A stretch of 40,855 nucleotides of DNA from Kluyvera ascorbata ATCC 33433 (GTDB lineage Bacteria; Pseudomonadota; Gammaproteobacteria; Enterobacterales; Enterobacteriaceae): contig NZ_JMPL01000029.1 of the NCBI RefSeq assembly GCF_000735365.1, positions 1 to 40,855 on the forward strand, written 5' to 3'. The notes under the pieces were generated by a model. It was not told the origin of the DNA, did not search any database, and was given only the letters and a program-made list of their open reading frames with translations. A program made the translations under genes and the position numbers. Below are positions 33,795 through 40,617 of the stretch, piece by piece. Position 1 is the first letter of the stretch; each line of letters begins with the position of its first letter.

Positions 33795-34011
33795 TTTACT
33801 TCCATGTCCATTCTGCGGAGGTGTAGCGCACGTAGCCAGTGAGGCAGACAATCCAGAATATGGTTCAGGTGGTCGATTCTATTTTGTGCGCTGCGGTACG
33901 TGCAGTGCTCAATCCGGTAGCAAGTATGTAGGACCAGGCAATGACTGCCCGATATTTTATTCAGAAGTTAGGGCGGAGTGGAATCAGCGAGCCAAGCAGG
34001 AGGCCCAATGA
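33787..34011 (+). CDS. Lar-like restriction alleviation protein
   Basis: A 74-residue zinc-ribbon protein: LLPCPFCGGVAHVAS, then FVRCGTCSAQS, and a C-terminal EVRAEWNQRAK. The CPFCGG start and the tryptophan-containing end are the signature of the Lar family, which in Rac reduces type I restriction by modulating host EcoKI. The start at 33787 overlaps the previous gene by eight bases. The nearby methyltransferase would add a second layer of protection. Confidence 0.8.
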   Translation: MSNLLPCPFCGGVAHVASEADNPEYGSGGRFYFVRCGTCSAQSGSKYVGPGNDCPIFYSEVRAEWNQRAKQEAQ

Positions 34012-34580
34012 ACGATATCACCGCACTGATGGCGACCATGAAAGCGGCAGCAGAGAAAGCGACACCCGGAAGCTGGAGAGCATTCCAATACCACGACGGG
34101 CGATGTGGTGTTGGTGGAGGCCATGACGCTGAAATTATGGTGTGTGAGCACATCAGTAAAGAGCGTCCGCATGATGCGGAGTTTATTGCAGCTGCCAACC
34201 CAGCGAACGTCCTGGCGCTGGTAGAGGCACTGGAGAAGGCGCGGCGTGCTAACGCAGCACAGGATGACCATATCAACCAGCAGCAGGACCGCATTGATCA
34301 GCTGGAGAAAGGCCACCGGGAAGCCGCAAAGCAAATCAACTCATGGCGTCGGCTGGCGAAGCAGAATATTGACGAGCGTGAAAAAGATATTTCTGAGCTG
34401 GAAGCTTCCCGCCAGCGCATCGCCGAGCTGGAGTCCCGCACCGTCACCGTGAAGCTGCCAACGCGTATAGACAACATCGATTTACGCTCTCCGCTCGAGG
34501 TTGAGGATATGTGGATTTACAGACTCAAAAATGCGCTGGCCGCCGCTGGCATCCAGGTTATCGAAGGAGAAGGACAATGA
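34008..34580 (+). CDS. Ead/Ea22-like phage protein
   Basis: A 190-residue protein from ATG 34008, which overlaps the preceding stop. The N-terminal part (KATPGSWRAFQ, then HDAEFIAAANPANVLALVEAL) is the Ead/Ea22 type. A long coiled coil follows at about 75-145 (QQQDRIDQLEKGHREAAKQI, then ELEASRQRIAELES). The C-terminal part is short and globular (MWIYRLKNALAAAGIQVIEG). The family function is unknown. Confidence 0.7.
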   Translation: MNDITALMATMKAAAEKATPGSWRAFQYHDGRCGVGGGHDAEIMVCEHISKERPHDAEFIAAANPANVLALVEALEKARRANAAQDDHINQQQDRIDQLEKGHREAAKQINSWRRLAKQNIDEREKDISELEASRQRIAELESRTVTVKLPTRIDNIDLRSPLEVEDMWIYRLKNALAAAGIQVIEGEGQ

Positions 34581-35098
34581 GCTTATTGCCTGTAACGCAC
34601 GACGAGCTTTGCCTGATCGCATGCCGGTTCCTGCAAAATAACGGCTTCAAAGTCGCTTTCCATGACCGGTTCCGTGCATGGACACCCTACGGCGAACAGG
34701 CTGATGCTATCGGTTTTCGCAACGGCGCTAGCTGCCTGATAGAGGCTAAATGCTCTCGCTCTGACCTGTTAGCTGACCGTAAGAAACCTTTCCGGATTAA
34801 TCCCGAGAAAGGCATGGGTGATTGGCGTTTTATGATTAGTGAACCAGGGATTGTGAACGTTGAGGACTTACCGCCGGGATGGGGATTGCTTCACGTCGTC
34901 AAAGGTAGGGTTAAGAAGGTGCATGGCTGGCCCGGTAACGGGTTGTGGGTTAATCGGGACAGCAAGCCATTTCAGGCCAACAAGCAGGCCGAATGCGACT
35001 ACATGTTTAGCGCGCTCCGGCGCATGGATTTGCGCGGTCACCTGAAAGAGGTTTATGACGGCGTAATAGTCAACAAGCCAGAGGGAAATGCAGCATGA
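34577..35098 (+). CDS. PD-(D/E)XK nuclease-like phage protein
   Basis: A 173-residue protein I place by motif only. YGEQADAIGFRNGASCLIEAKCS has an Asp, a spacer, then E-x-K, the pattern of PD-(D/E)XK nucleases, followed by a helix SDLLADRKKP. The second half, MGDWRFMISEPGIVNVEDLP, is beta-rich. It may be a nuclease or a regulator with a nuclease fold like MmcB. The start overlaps the previous stop by four bases. Confidence 0.6.
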   Translation: MSLLPVTHDELCLIACRFLQNNGFKVAFHDRFRAWTPYGEQADAIGFRNGASCLIEAKCSRSDLLADRKKPFRINPEKGMGDWRFMISEPGIVNVEDLPPGWGLLHVVKGRVKKVHGWPGNGLWVNRDSKPFQANKQAECDYMFSALRRMDLRGHLKEVYDGVIVNKPEGNAA

Positions 35099-35307
35099 CA
35101 TTCAACTTAACAGACCCAGCCAACCATCCAGCAAATGACCGACTGACAGATGAGCGGCTTATCCTGGTACGTGACACGCTACAGCGCACGCTCACGTACA
35201 AAAACGGCAGCACCCAGGACTATGTCACCGCCGATGCGATAAAAGCGATAGACGAGCTTCTGGAGCGTCGTAAAGCCGATGCTGATAAATCGTCTGAGGT
35301 GAAATAG
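35095..35307 (+). CDS. hypothetical small phage protein
   Basis: A 70-residue protein: LTDERLILVRDTLQRTLTYK, then TADAIKAIDELLERRKADAD. Two helices are likely. It starts in the stop of the gene before it (ATGA) and ends in TAG whose G begins the next GTG start. No family recognised. Confidence 0.6.
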   Translation: MTFNLTDPANHPANDRLTDERLILVRDTLQRTLTYKNGSTQDYVTADAIKAIDELLERRKADADKSSEVK

Positions 35308-35564
35308 TGGATCCATTACTCGAGTACGCCTGTAAACGCGTCATTGAGCTGGAAGGTCTGCTGCTGGTGGAAGTACCTGAAACCGTCTGGCCTGCCGAAG
35401 TGGGTATGGTCTTATCTCAGGTTGAAGTCGCCGGGGAACTCCCGGCGCATCACCAGCGCCGCCTGCAGCACCATATCAATCGTATGTGGCTGGAAAAAAT
35501 GCCGATACCGTCAATCATCGCCGCGGCGCGTTCGCTGGCCACTGCTATGGAGAAATACGCGTGA
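35307..35564 (+). CDS. hypothetical small phage protein with GTG start
   Basis: An 85-residue helical protein (YACKRVIELEGLLLVEVPET, then HQRRLQHHINRMWLEKMPIP). Its GTG shares one base with the preceding TAG, a TAGTG junction, so it probably relies on re-initiation. It ends in the start of the methyltransferase gene. No family recognised. Confidence 0.6.
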   Translation: MDPLLEYACKRVIELEGLLLVEVPETVWPAEVGMVLSQVEVAGELPAHHQRRLQHHINRMWLEKMPIPSIIAAARSLATAMEKYA

Positions 35565-37546
35565 TTCATTCTGAAATCATTGTTGATAATTTTGCAGGTG
35601 GCGGCGGGGCATCCACTGGCATTGAAATGGCAACCAAGCGAAGCGTGGATATTGCGATCAACCACGACCCGAACGCTATAGCGATGCACACCACAAATCA
35701 CCCTGATACGCTGCACTACTGCGAATCAGTGTTTGACGTCAATCCTACTGTCGCGACCGCTGGCCGCCCGGTGGGGCTGGCGTGGTTCTCCCCGGACTGC
35801 CGCCACTTCTCGAAGGCCAAAGGCTCGAAGCCAGTGGAGAAAGAGATTCGCGGTCTGGCGTGGATCGTTATTCGCTGGGCGCTGGCTGTGCGTCCACGCG
35901 TCATGATGCTGGAGAACGTGGAGGAGTTCAAAACGTGGGGGCCGCTGCTGGCGGCTGAAATGCGACCGGACCCGGAGCGCGCTGGTGAAACCTTCGAGGC
36001 GTTCTGCGGTATGCTGTCCGGCGGGATCCCCGCTGGGCATCCGGCGCTGGTGGAGTGCTGCGAGTTCCTGGGCATTGCCGCCGATGGCGAGCTGGCGCAG
36101 CAGCTGGTTGACGGGCTGGGATATGCCGTTGATCACCATGAGCTGCGGGCGTGTGACTATGGCGCACCGACCATCCGTAAACGGTTCTTCATGGTCATGC
36201 GCCGGGACGGGAGGCCGATTGTTTGGCCTGAAGCTACACACGGAGATCCAAAGTCGGCGGCAGTTCTTACAGGCAAGCTGGCTCAGTGGCGCACCGCGGC
36301 AGAATGCATCGACTGGTCAATTCCGGCCCCGAGCATATTCGACCGCAAAAAGTCTCTGGCAGAGAATACGCTGAAGCGCATCGCGCGCGGCATCCAGCGC
36401 TTTGTCATCGATTGTCCGACGCCGTTTATCGTGAAGTGCAACCACACCAGCACTAAAACGAGCTACGACTGTTTCCGTGGGCAGGCGCTGGCGGAGCCGC
36501 TGCAGACAATAACCAAAACACACGGCTATGCGGTTGCTGTTCCGCACCTGACGAAATTCCGCACTGGCGCAACAGGGCAGCGAGTTACCGAGCCTGTACC
36601 AACGGTGACCGCTGGCACATCGAAACGCCCTGGCGGGAATGGGCATGCACTCGGCGTGGTGGAGGCGGCGCTAACACCGTTCATGGCTGGCAACGGCGGC
36701 AGTGAGTACCAGGCGAAACCGCGCCCACTGAATAAACCTGCGCATACCATTCTCAAGCAATCCCGCGCCTGTCTGGTCACGCCGGTTATTGCCCGGCAGT
36801 TCGGCGCCAGCATCGGCCACCGGGCTGACGAGCCAAGCGCTACCATCACGGCTGGTGGCGGCGGTAAATCGCAGTTGGTGACGCCTACTCTGATTCAGAT
36901 GGGGTACGGCGAACGCCCAGGACAGGAACCGCGAGTTTTGCAACTGGACAACCCGCTAGGCACCGTAACAGCCGGGGGCAATAAGTTTGCAACGGTGAGC
37001 GCGTTTTTGGCGAAGCATTACGGCGGGAATTATACCGGGCCGGGCGTCAGCCTGGATGAACCGGCGCACTCGGTCACTACCATCGATCACCATGCTGTTG
37101 TTGCCTCGCATCTGGTGAAGCTACGCGGAACATGCCGAGACGGGCAGCGCACAAACGAACCTATGCCGACGGTCACCGCTGGTGGCCAGCACGTTGGCGA
37201 GGTGAAAACCACGCTGGCAGCTGATGGGTATGACGAGCACCGCGCGCAGCAAACGCTGGCGTTCCTGCGGGAATACTGCGGCGAGGATTGCGACGGTCTG
37301 GTCACGGTTGACGGCATCACTTACCGCATCGTTGATATCGGAATGCGCATGCTGCAACCGCATGAACTGTACCGGGCGCAGGGCTTTCCGGAGTGGTACA
37401 TCATCGACCAGGACTATAGCGGTAAAAAGTACGCGAAGGACAAGCAGGTTGCGCGCTGCGGCAATGCTGTGCCGCCGCCGTTCGCTGAGGCGCTGGTGAG
37501 GGCTAATCTGCCGGAGCTGTGCCAGTCGAAACAAATTGCAGCCTGA
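35561..37546 (+). CDS. orphan DNA (cytosine-5) methyltransferase
   Basis: Methylates cytosine in DNA, probably to protect phage DNA from host restriction. The GTG at 35561 overlaps the preceding stop and gives 661 residues; a longer reading begins inside the gene before. Motif I is NFAGGGGASTG at the N-terminus. The catalytic motif IV is FSPDCRHFS, with the Cys in a PDC context instead of the usual PC. Motif VI is ENVEEF, motif VIII lies in PTIRKRFFMV, and motif X is GNAVPPPFAEAL. The recognition region at about 310-540 has seven repeats of an xEPxxTVTAGG type. There is no restriction enzyme gene beside it. A terminator follows. Confidence 0.88.
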   Translation: MIHSEIIVDNFAGGGGASTGIEMATKRSVDIAINHDPNAIAMHTTNHPDTLHYCESVFDVNPTVATAGRPVGLAWFSPDCRHFSKAKGSKPVEKEIRGLAWIVIRWALAVRPRVMMLENVEEFKTWGPLLAAEMRPDPERAGETFEAFCGMLSGGIPAGHPALVECCEFLGIAADGELAQQLVDGLGYAVDHHELRACDYGAPTIRKRFFMVMRRDGRPIVWPEATHGDPKSAAVLTGKLAQWRTAAECIDWSIPAPSIFDRKKSLAENTLKRIARGIQRFVIDCPTPFIVKCNHTSTKTSYDCFRGQALAEPLQTITKTHGYAVAVPHLTKFRTGATGQRVTEPVPTVTAGTSKRPGGNGHALGVVEAALTPFMAGNGGSEYQAKPRPLNKPAHTILKQSRACLVTPVIARQFGASIGHRADEPSATITAGGGGKSQLVTPTLIQMGYGERPGQEPRVLQLDNPLGTVTAGGNKFATVSAFLAKHYGGNYTGPGVSLDEPAHSVTTIDHHAVVASHLVKLRGTCRDGQRTNEPMPTVTAGGQHVGEVKTTLAADGYDEHRAQQTLAFLREYCGEDCDGLVTVDGITYRIVDIGMRMLQPHELYRAQGFPEWYIIDQDYSGKKYAKDKQVARCGNAVPPPFAEALVRANLPELCQSKQIAA

Positions 37547-37552
37547 CCTATA

Positions 37553-37580
37553 ATCCCCTCAACCATGAGGGGATTTTTAT
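37553..37580 (+). terminator. intrinsic terminator after the methyltransferase gene
   Basis: ATCCCCTC (37553-37560) and GAGGGGAT (37567-37574) form an 8-bp stem with a six-base loop, followed by TTTTTAT. It ends the rightward early operon. The next 216 bases to the cold-shock gene hold no gene I can support. Confidence 0.88.
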
Positions 37581-37796
37581 ACCACATGAAGAAATAACAC
37601 CAGCTGAAAAATACAAAGCACAGAGGAAGCGGCATAGAAAGCATGTGCTTTAATCAGAAAAAGCAAATGCCGGGAGATTTGAAAGTGGGGAAGTGCCCTA
37701 GGTAGATGGTTACAGGTCCCCTTACGAGATGAGGGAAAAGAGAGAAAACTGCAGACTGATGTTGAATTGCTACACATAAACCAAACCAAGGAATGG

Positions 37797-38009
37797 TCAG
37801 GAAAGGTAAATATTCGCGGCGACAGGCCCGTTAAGACTGTTGATTCGACAAAACTCGACACGGAGTCCTGGTCTTAAGTGCTCGGATTTAGTGTGATAAA
37901 CTGCTGAAATATGAAGTAGAACGTCTTTACGACCGTCTGATGGGGTAATGAAACCTTTGCCACTGATAGAGTCAAAGCTTTTTACAATTCCTGTCATTTT
38001 ACGAGACAA
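37797..38009 (-). CDS. cold-shock-domain protein, CspH/CspF type
   Basis: A 70-residue OB-fold protein. It starts at TTG, with AAGGA six bases upstream; the following [12 protein letters not shown] is the family's conserved start, so TTG is probably the true initiator. RNP1 is altered to GKGFITPSD and RNP2 to DVLLHISAV, and it ends [20 protein letters not shown], as in CspF and CspH. This branch lacks some of the aromatic residues of CspA and may bind RNA differently. It is divergent from the CspG-like gene across 291 bases, the same layout as cspH-cspG and cspF-cspB in E. coli. Confidence 0.9.
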   Translation of the reverse strand: MSRKMTGIVKSFDSISGKGFITPSDGRKDVLLHISAVYHTKSEHLRPGLRVEFCRINSLNGPVAANIYLS

Positions 38010-38087
38010 ATAGATTCCTTGTTAAAAATACGAGGCAAAGTATACACGTAAAAAATAAAAAGCTAATTATACTGCTTTATTTTGATA

Positions 38088-38300
38088 AGGACTCCTGGAT
38101 GGCTAAAATAAAATTTGCTTATCAGTGATGGAAATGCATTAATGAGACGGTAAGTTTGAAATACAAACGTAACGTAAGACATTTTATCGAGCAGTCCTCA
38201 TAGCCAGGCTCTATCGCTGATATCTCCTCTCTTTGAGTCCAACGTACAATACTATGCGTTTATTATAATTCTTAGATTAAAATACTCAAAAGGAGCTAGT
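38088..38300 (+). promoter_or_regulatory. candidate structured 5' leader of the CspG-like gene
   Basis: AGGACT (38088-38093) can pair with AGTCCT (38193-38198), and TGGCT (38100-38104) with AGCCA (38202-38206). The order is interlaced, so the pairs would form a pseudoknot or alternative folds. Long folded leaders that change with temperature are known for cspA. The transcription start is not identified. The strong AAAGGAG sits just before the ATG. Confidence 0.35.
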
Positions 38301-38519
38301 ATGTCTTCAAGAATAAAAGGTTTGGTTAAGTGGTACAACGAAGATAAAGGATTCGGCTTTATCTCTCCGATTGATGGAAGTAAAGATGTGTTCGTCCATT
38401 TCTCTGCCTTTCATGGTGATAATTTAAAAACATTGTTTGAAGGGCAAAAGGTTGAGTTTGCGATTCAACGCGGAGATAAGGGCCCGGCTGCAGCCGGTGT
38501 AATTCTTTGCGATAAATAA
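38301..38519 (+). CDS. cold-shock-domain RNA chaperone, CspG/CspB/CspI type
   Basis: A 72-residue OB-fold protein that binds single-stranded RNA at low temperature. RNP1 is KGFGFISPI and RNP2 is DVFVHFSAF, both intact, with the aromatic platform Trp11, Phe18, Phe20, Phe31 and Phe34 region preserved in [12 protein letters not shown] and VFVHFSAF. It ends [19 protein letters not shown] lies eight bases before the ATG. The cargo order CspH/F, CspG/B, YmcF-like recalls the chromosomal cspH-cspG-ymcF and the Qin prophage sets. Confidence 0.94.
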   Translation: MSSRIKGLVKWYNEDKGFGFISPIDGSKDVFVHFSAFHGDNLKTLFEGQKVEFAIQRGDKGPAAAGVILCDK

Positions 38520-38834
38520 ACATATACAGGCCTGCGATAACGATGATGGTTCATTCCTGAGTGGTCAGGCCTGCCTTAGGTGCGCATCAGATGCACACTC
38601 GAAACATCAGGTCAGTGCATTTTTACATTTGTATGAGTGTGCTGACCGATGTGATGAAGTGCAGGCTTGCTGCATGAAGAGTCTAAAAGCAGAAGCTAAC
38701 TGCTTGTAAAATAATAAAGTGCGTAAGAGGCTAGGCTGCCTCCAAAAGCATCACTTCAACTTTATGGCACACAACTTTTTGCCAAATGAGTTAGTTAGAA
38801 TAAGCAAACGACACTATTTGGCAATGGTTGTTTT
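38520..38834. other. non-coding stretch between two cold-shock region genes
   Basis: About 315 bases with no supported gene. CAGGCCTG occurs at about 38528 and again near 38567, each self-complementary, and a short GCAGAAGCTAACTGC hairpin is near 38690. AT-rich DNA follows toward 38830. It may hold the 3' end of the csp transcript or a small RNA, but I see no clear terminator. Confidence 0.4.
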
Positions 38835-38999
38835 TTAGAAGTGTTGTGAGGACTTGAACAACGTGTTGCAATATGGACAGACTAATTGAGAGCCTTTCTG
38901 TACTCTTATGAAACTATGCTCTGAGTTTTTTGAACAATTTGGGCATAAGCACTTGATTAGGTAATTTCGGTTTTGTTGCGAGTTTTTACGTCCGGACAT
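38835..38999 (-). CDS. small zinc-ribbon protein in the cold-shock cargo
   Basis: A 54-residue basic protein from ATG 38999, seven bases after AGGAG; ATGs further upstream fit less well. It has CPNC near residue 19 and CPYC near 41 (LCPNCSKNSEHSF, then VCPYCNTLFKSS), a classic four-cysteine zinc ribbon. It resembles small zinc-ribbon proteins of the Qin prophage (YnfU type), an uncertain match. It runs opposite to the two neighbours. Function unknown. Confidence 0.65.
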   Translation of the reverse strand: MSGRKNSQQNRNYLIKCLCPNCSKNSEHSFIRVQKGSQLVCPYCNTLFKSSQHF

Positions 39000-39147
39000 A
39001 GGCATCTCCTGATTTACGGGAGTGCCACCATACACGGTTATTAAGATAGTTGCTTATGTTTTTTAGAATTTTGCACGAATATTACAATGTAAAATAATGC
39101 GGCTTTCTGAAGGCGAACAAACCAGCTGTCATTAAGAGGTATATTTT

Positions 39148-39324
39148 ATCAGATTAAATATTCATTTCAGATGCCCATGTTGTCATGGGTCTCAATATCG
39201 AACGTCAATCTTTGATGTTTCAGAAAAAAATCCATTTGGTGCAAAGTGTATTTTTTGTAAAACAACAATGGTTTTTAATGAGTCGGTAAGCATCAAAGGT
39301 AAAATCCTTAGACTAGTCGAGTAA
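39148..39324 (+). CDS. YmcF/YnfQ-like cold-shock zinc protein with a non-AUG start
   Basis: A 58-residue frame with the diagnostic FRCPCCHGSQYRTS, then NPFGAKCIFCKTTM. This is the YmcF/YnfQ family, which I recall as cold-induced small proteins of E. coli found by proteomics and initiating at a non-AUG codon. Here the in-frame TAA at 39133-39135 bounds the frame, and there is no ATG, GTG, TTG or CTG before the cysteine motif. The only well-placed near-cognate start is ATC at 39148, eight bases after AAGAGG. That gives exactly eight residues before the first Cys, the same as I recall for YmcF. An ATT at 39160 is too far from the ribosome site. Confidence 0.8.
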   Translation: MRLNIHFRCPCCHGSQYRTSIFDVSEKNPFGAKCIFCKTTMVFNESVSIKGKILRLVE

Positions 39325-39400
39325 AGTCTTTATTGATTTCCTACTCCTGTCATTGACATGACTGTCGTTAGGAAAATAACCAATTGAGTCATGGTGCTAA

Positions 39401-39628
39401 ATGAAAAGTGTTATCGTTTTTTTTAACTTCCAACCATGCAAAGTGATCTCCATCGTTGATGGCATTACGTCTATACGACAAGAATACCCAAATGGTGAGG
39501 AGACTTTTCTTCAAATTATGTCGGCAAATTTCCCTTCCCTGACAGGTGACCATGGGGTTGTGCATGTGGCTTCAGACAGAGAACTGAGTACTCAGGAAAT
39601 TTTAGATGCAGCCAAAAAATTCTTATAA
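39401..39628 (+). CDS. hypothetical small protein downstream of the cold-shock cargo
   Basis: A 75-residue protein (FNFQPCKVISIVDGITSIRQ, then GDHGVVHVASDRELSTQEIL). I recognise no family. The ribosome site is weak. The composition is AT-richer than the surrounding late-early genes, like the rest of the cold-shock cargo. It could belong to that cargo, in the place of gnsA/ymcE in E. coli, but it has no resemblance to those proteins. Confidence 0.5.
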   Translation: MKSVIVFFNFQPCKVISIVDGITSIRQEYPNGEETFLQIMSANFPSLTGDHGVVHVASDRELSTQEILDAAKKFL

Positions 39629-39702
39629 TGCTTCCGTTATGCATCAATGATGGGTTATGAAGAACCCCAGTTCTCTGATTCGCATTTATTCCCGAATTAT
39701 GG

Positions 39703-39725
39703 AAACCCGCCTCGGCGGGTTTTTA
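39703..39725 (+). terminator. intrinsic terminator
   Basis: ACCCGCC and GGCGGGT pair around TC, followed by TTTTA. It lies 75 bases after the 75-residue gene and before the DUF1367 gene, so it closes the cold-shock cargo. Confidence 0.8.
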
Positions 39726-39806
39726 CATTGATTTTCCATTATCACCTGTACATAATGTCAGTGTCAGCCTGAACAACTGACAGCCTTATGCGCCACGGAG
39801 AACCCC

Positions 39807-40409
39807 ATGGCGCACGAACTACAGCTAATCAAGCAGTCCCCAGGAATCCTGATCTCCGCGACGCCAGAGACCAGAGAATTACTGCAATCCAAATTCAAGC
39901 TCGGCGATGTGTTAGTGGCCGAGTTCAAGCGGGTTCGTAACCCGGCCTTCCATCGACGCTTCTTCGCGCTGCTTAACCTCGGCTTCGAATACTGGGAACC
40001 TACCGGCGGCGCTATCTCGTCCAACGAGCGCAAACTGGTGACCGGGTTCGCTAATTTCCTGTCGACGTACGGCGGCAGCGCAAACGCCCTGCAGGACGCC
40101 GCTGAGCATTACCTCGAGCAGGTAGCTGGGCGACGCGTCACAAACGGCATCAGCCTCTGCAAATCATACGAAGCGTACCGGGCCTGGGTCATCATCGAAG
40201 CCGGGCATTACGACACCATCAAACTGCCTGACGGTTCACTCCGCAAACACCCCCGTAGCATCTCCTTCGCGAATATGGGCGAAATCGAGTTCCAGCAGCT
40301 CTACAAGGCCGCGCTTGATGTCCTCTGGCACTGGATATTGTCCAAGCCATTCCGTACGCAGGATGAGGCTGAGAACGCCGCTGCGCAGCTGATGAGCTTT
40401 GGGGGATGA
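39807..40409 (+). CDS. DUF1367 family phage protein
   Basis: A 200-residue protein found next to ninG in many lambdoid phages. The family pattern is clear: LQLIKQSPGILISATPETRE at the start, then FKRVRNPAFHRRFFALLNLG, SLCKSYEAYRAWVIIEAGHY and LRKHPRSISFANM. It ends with a QLMSFGG tail. Function is unknown; the position suggests a nin-region DNA-processing accessory. CGGAG is seven bases before the ATG. Confidence 0.88.
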   Translation: MAHELQLIKQSPGILISATPETRELLQSKFKLGDVLVAEFKRVRNPAFHRRFFALLNLGFEYWEPTGGAISSNERKLVTGFANFLSTYGGSANALQDAAEHYLEQVAGRRVTNGISLCKSYEAYRAWVIIEAGHYDTIKLPDGSLRKHPRSISFANMGEIEFQQLYKAALDVLWHWILSKPFRTQDEAENAAAQLMSFGG

Positions 40410-40414
40410 TACCG

Positions 40415-40615
40415 ATGAAATACAGCTGGTTCCATCACACCGAATGCACCACCGAGCAGGCCGACGAGCTGGTGGCTAACTACCAGCGCCGCGGCGTCAA
40501 AGTCGAGCGCAGCCTGAATTGCGACAACATCACCTGGACCATCAGCGCGCAGCTGCCGGAAGGCGACAAAGCGCCGCGCCCGAGCCGTGTCTGGCAAAAC
40601 AAGGCGTGGGGGTGA
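40415..40615 (+). CDS. hypothetical small nin-region protein
   Basis: A 66-residue protein from ATG 40415, nine bases after GGGGG; an in-frame ATG at 40406 has no spacing from it. The sequence KYSWFHHTECTTEQADELVA, then VKVERSLNCDNITWTISAQL is typical of small proteins between DUF1367 and ninG genes. Function unknown. Confidence 0.65.
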   Translation: MKYSWFHHTECTTEQADELVANYQRRGVKVERSLNCDNITWTISAQLPEGDKAPRPSRVWQNKAWG

Positions 40616-40617
40616 GC

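Noticed and set aside
34511-34576. Upstream extension of the PD-(D/E)XK-like gene
   Set aside because: It lies in the end of the preceding gene; ATG 34577 overlaps the stop in ATGA like the rest of the operon.
37577-37861. 94-residue minus-strand frame after the methyltransferase
   Set aside because: It overlaps the CspH-like gene and the terminator region, and has no ribosome site or family features.
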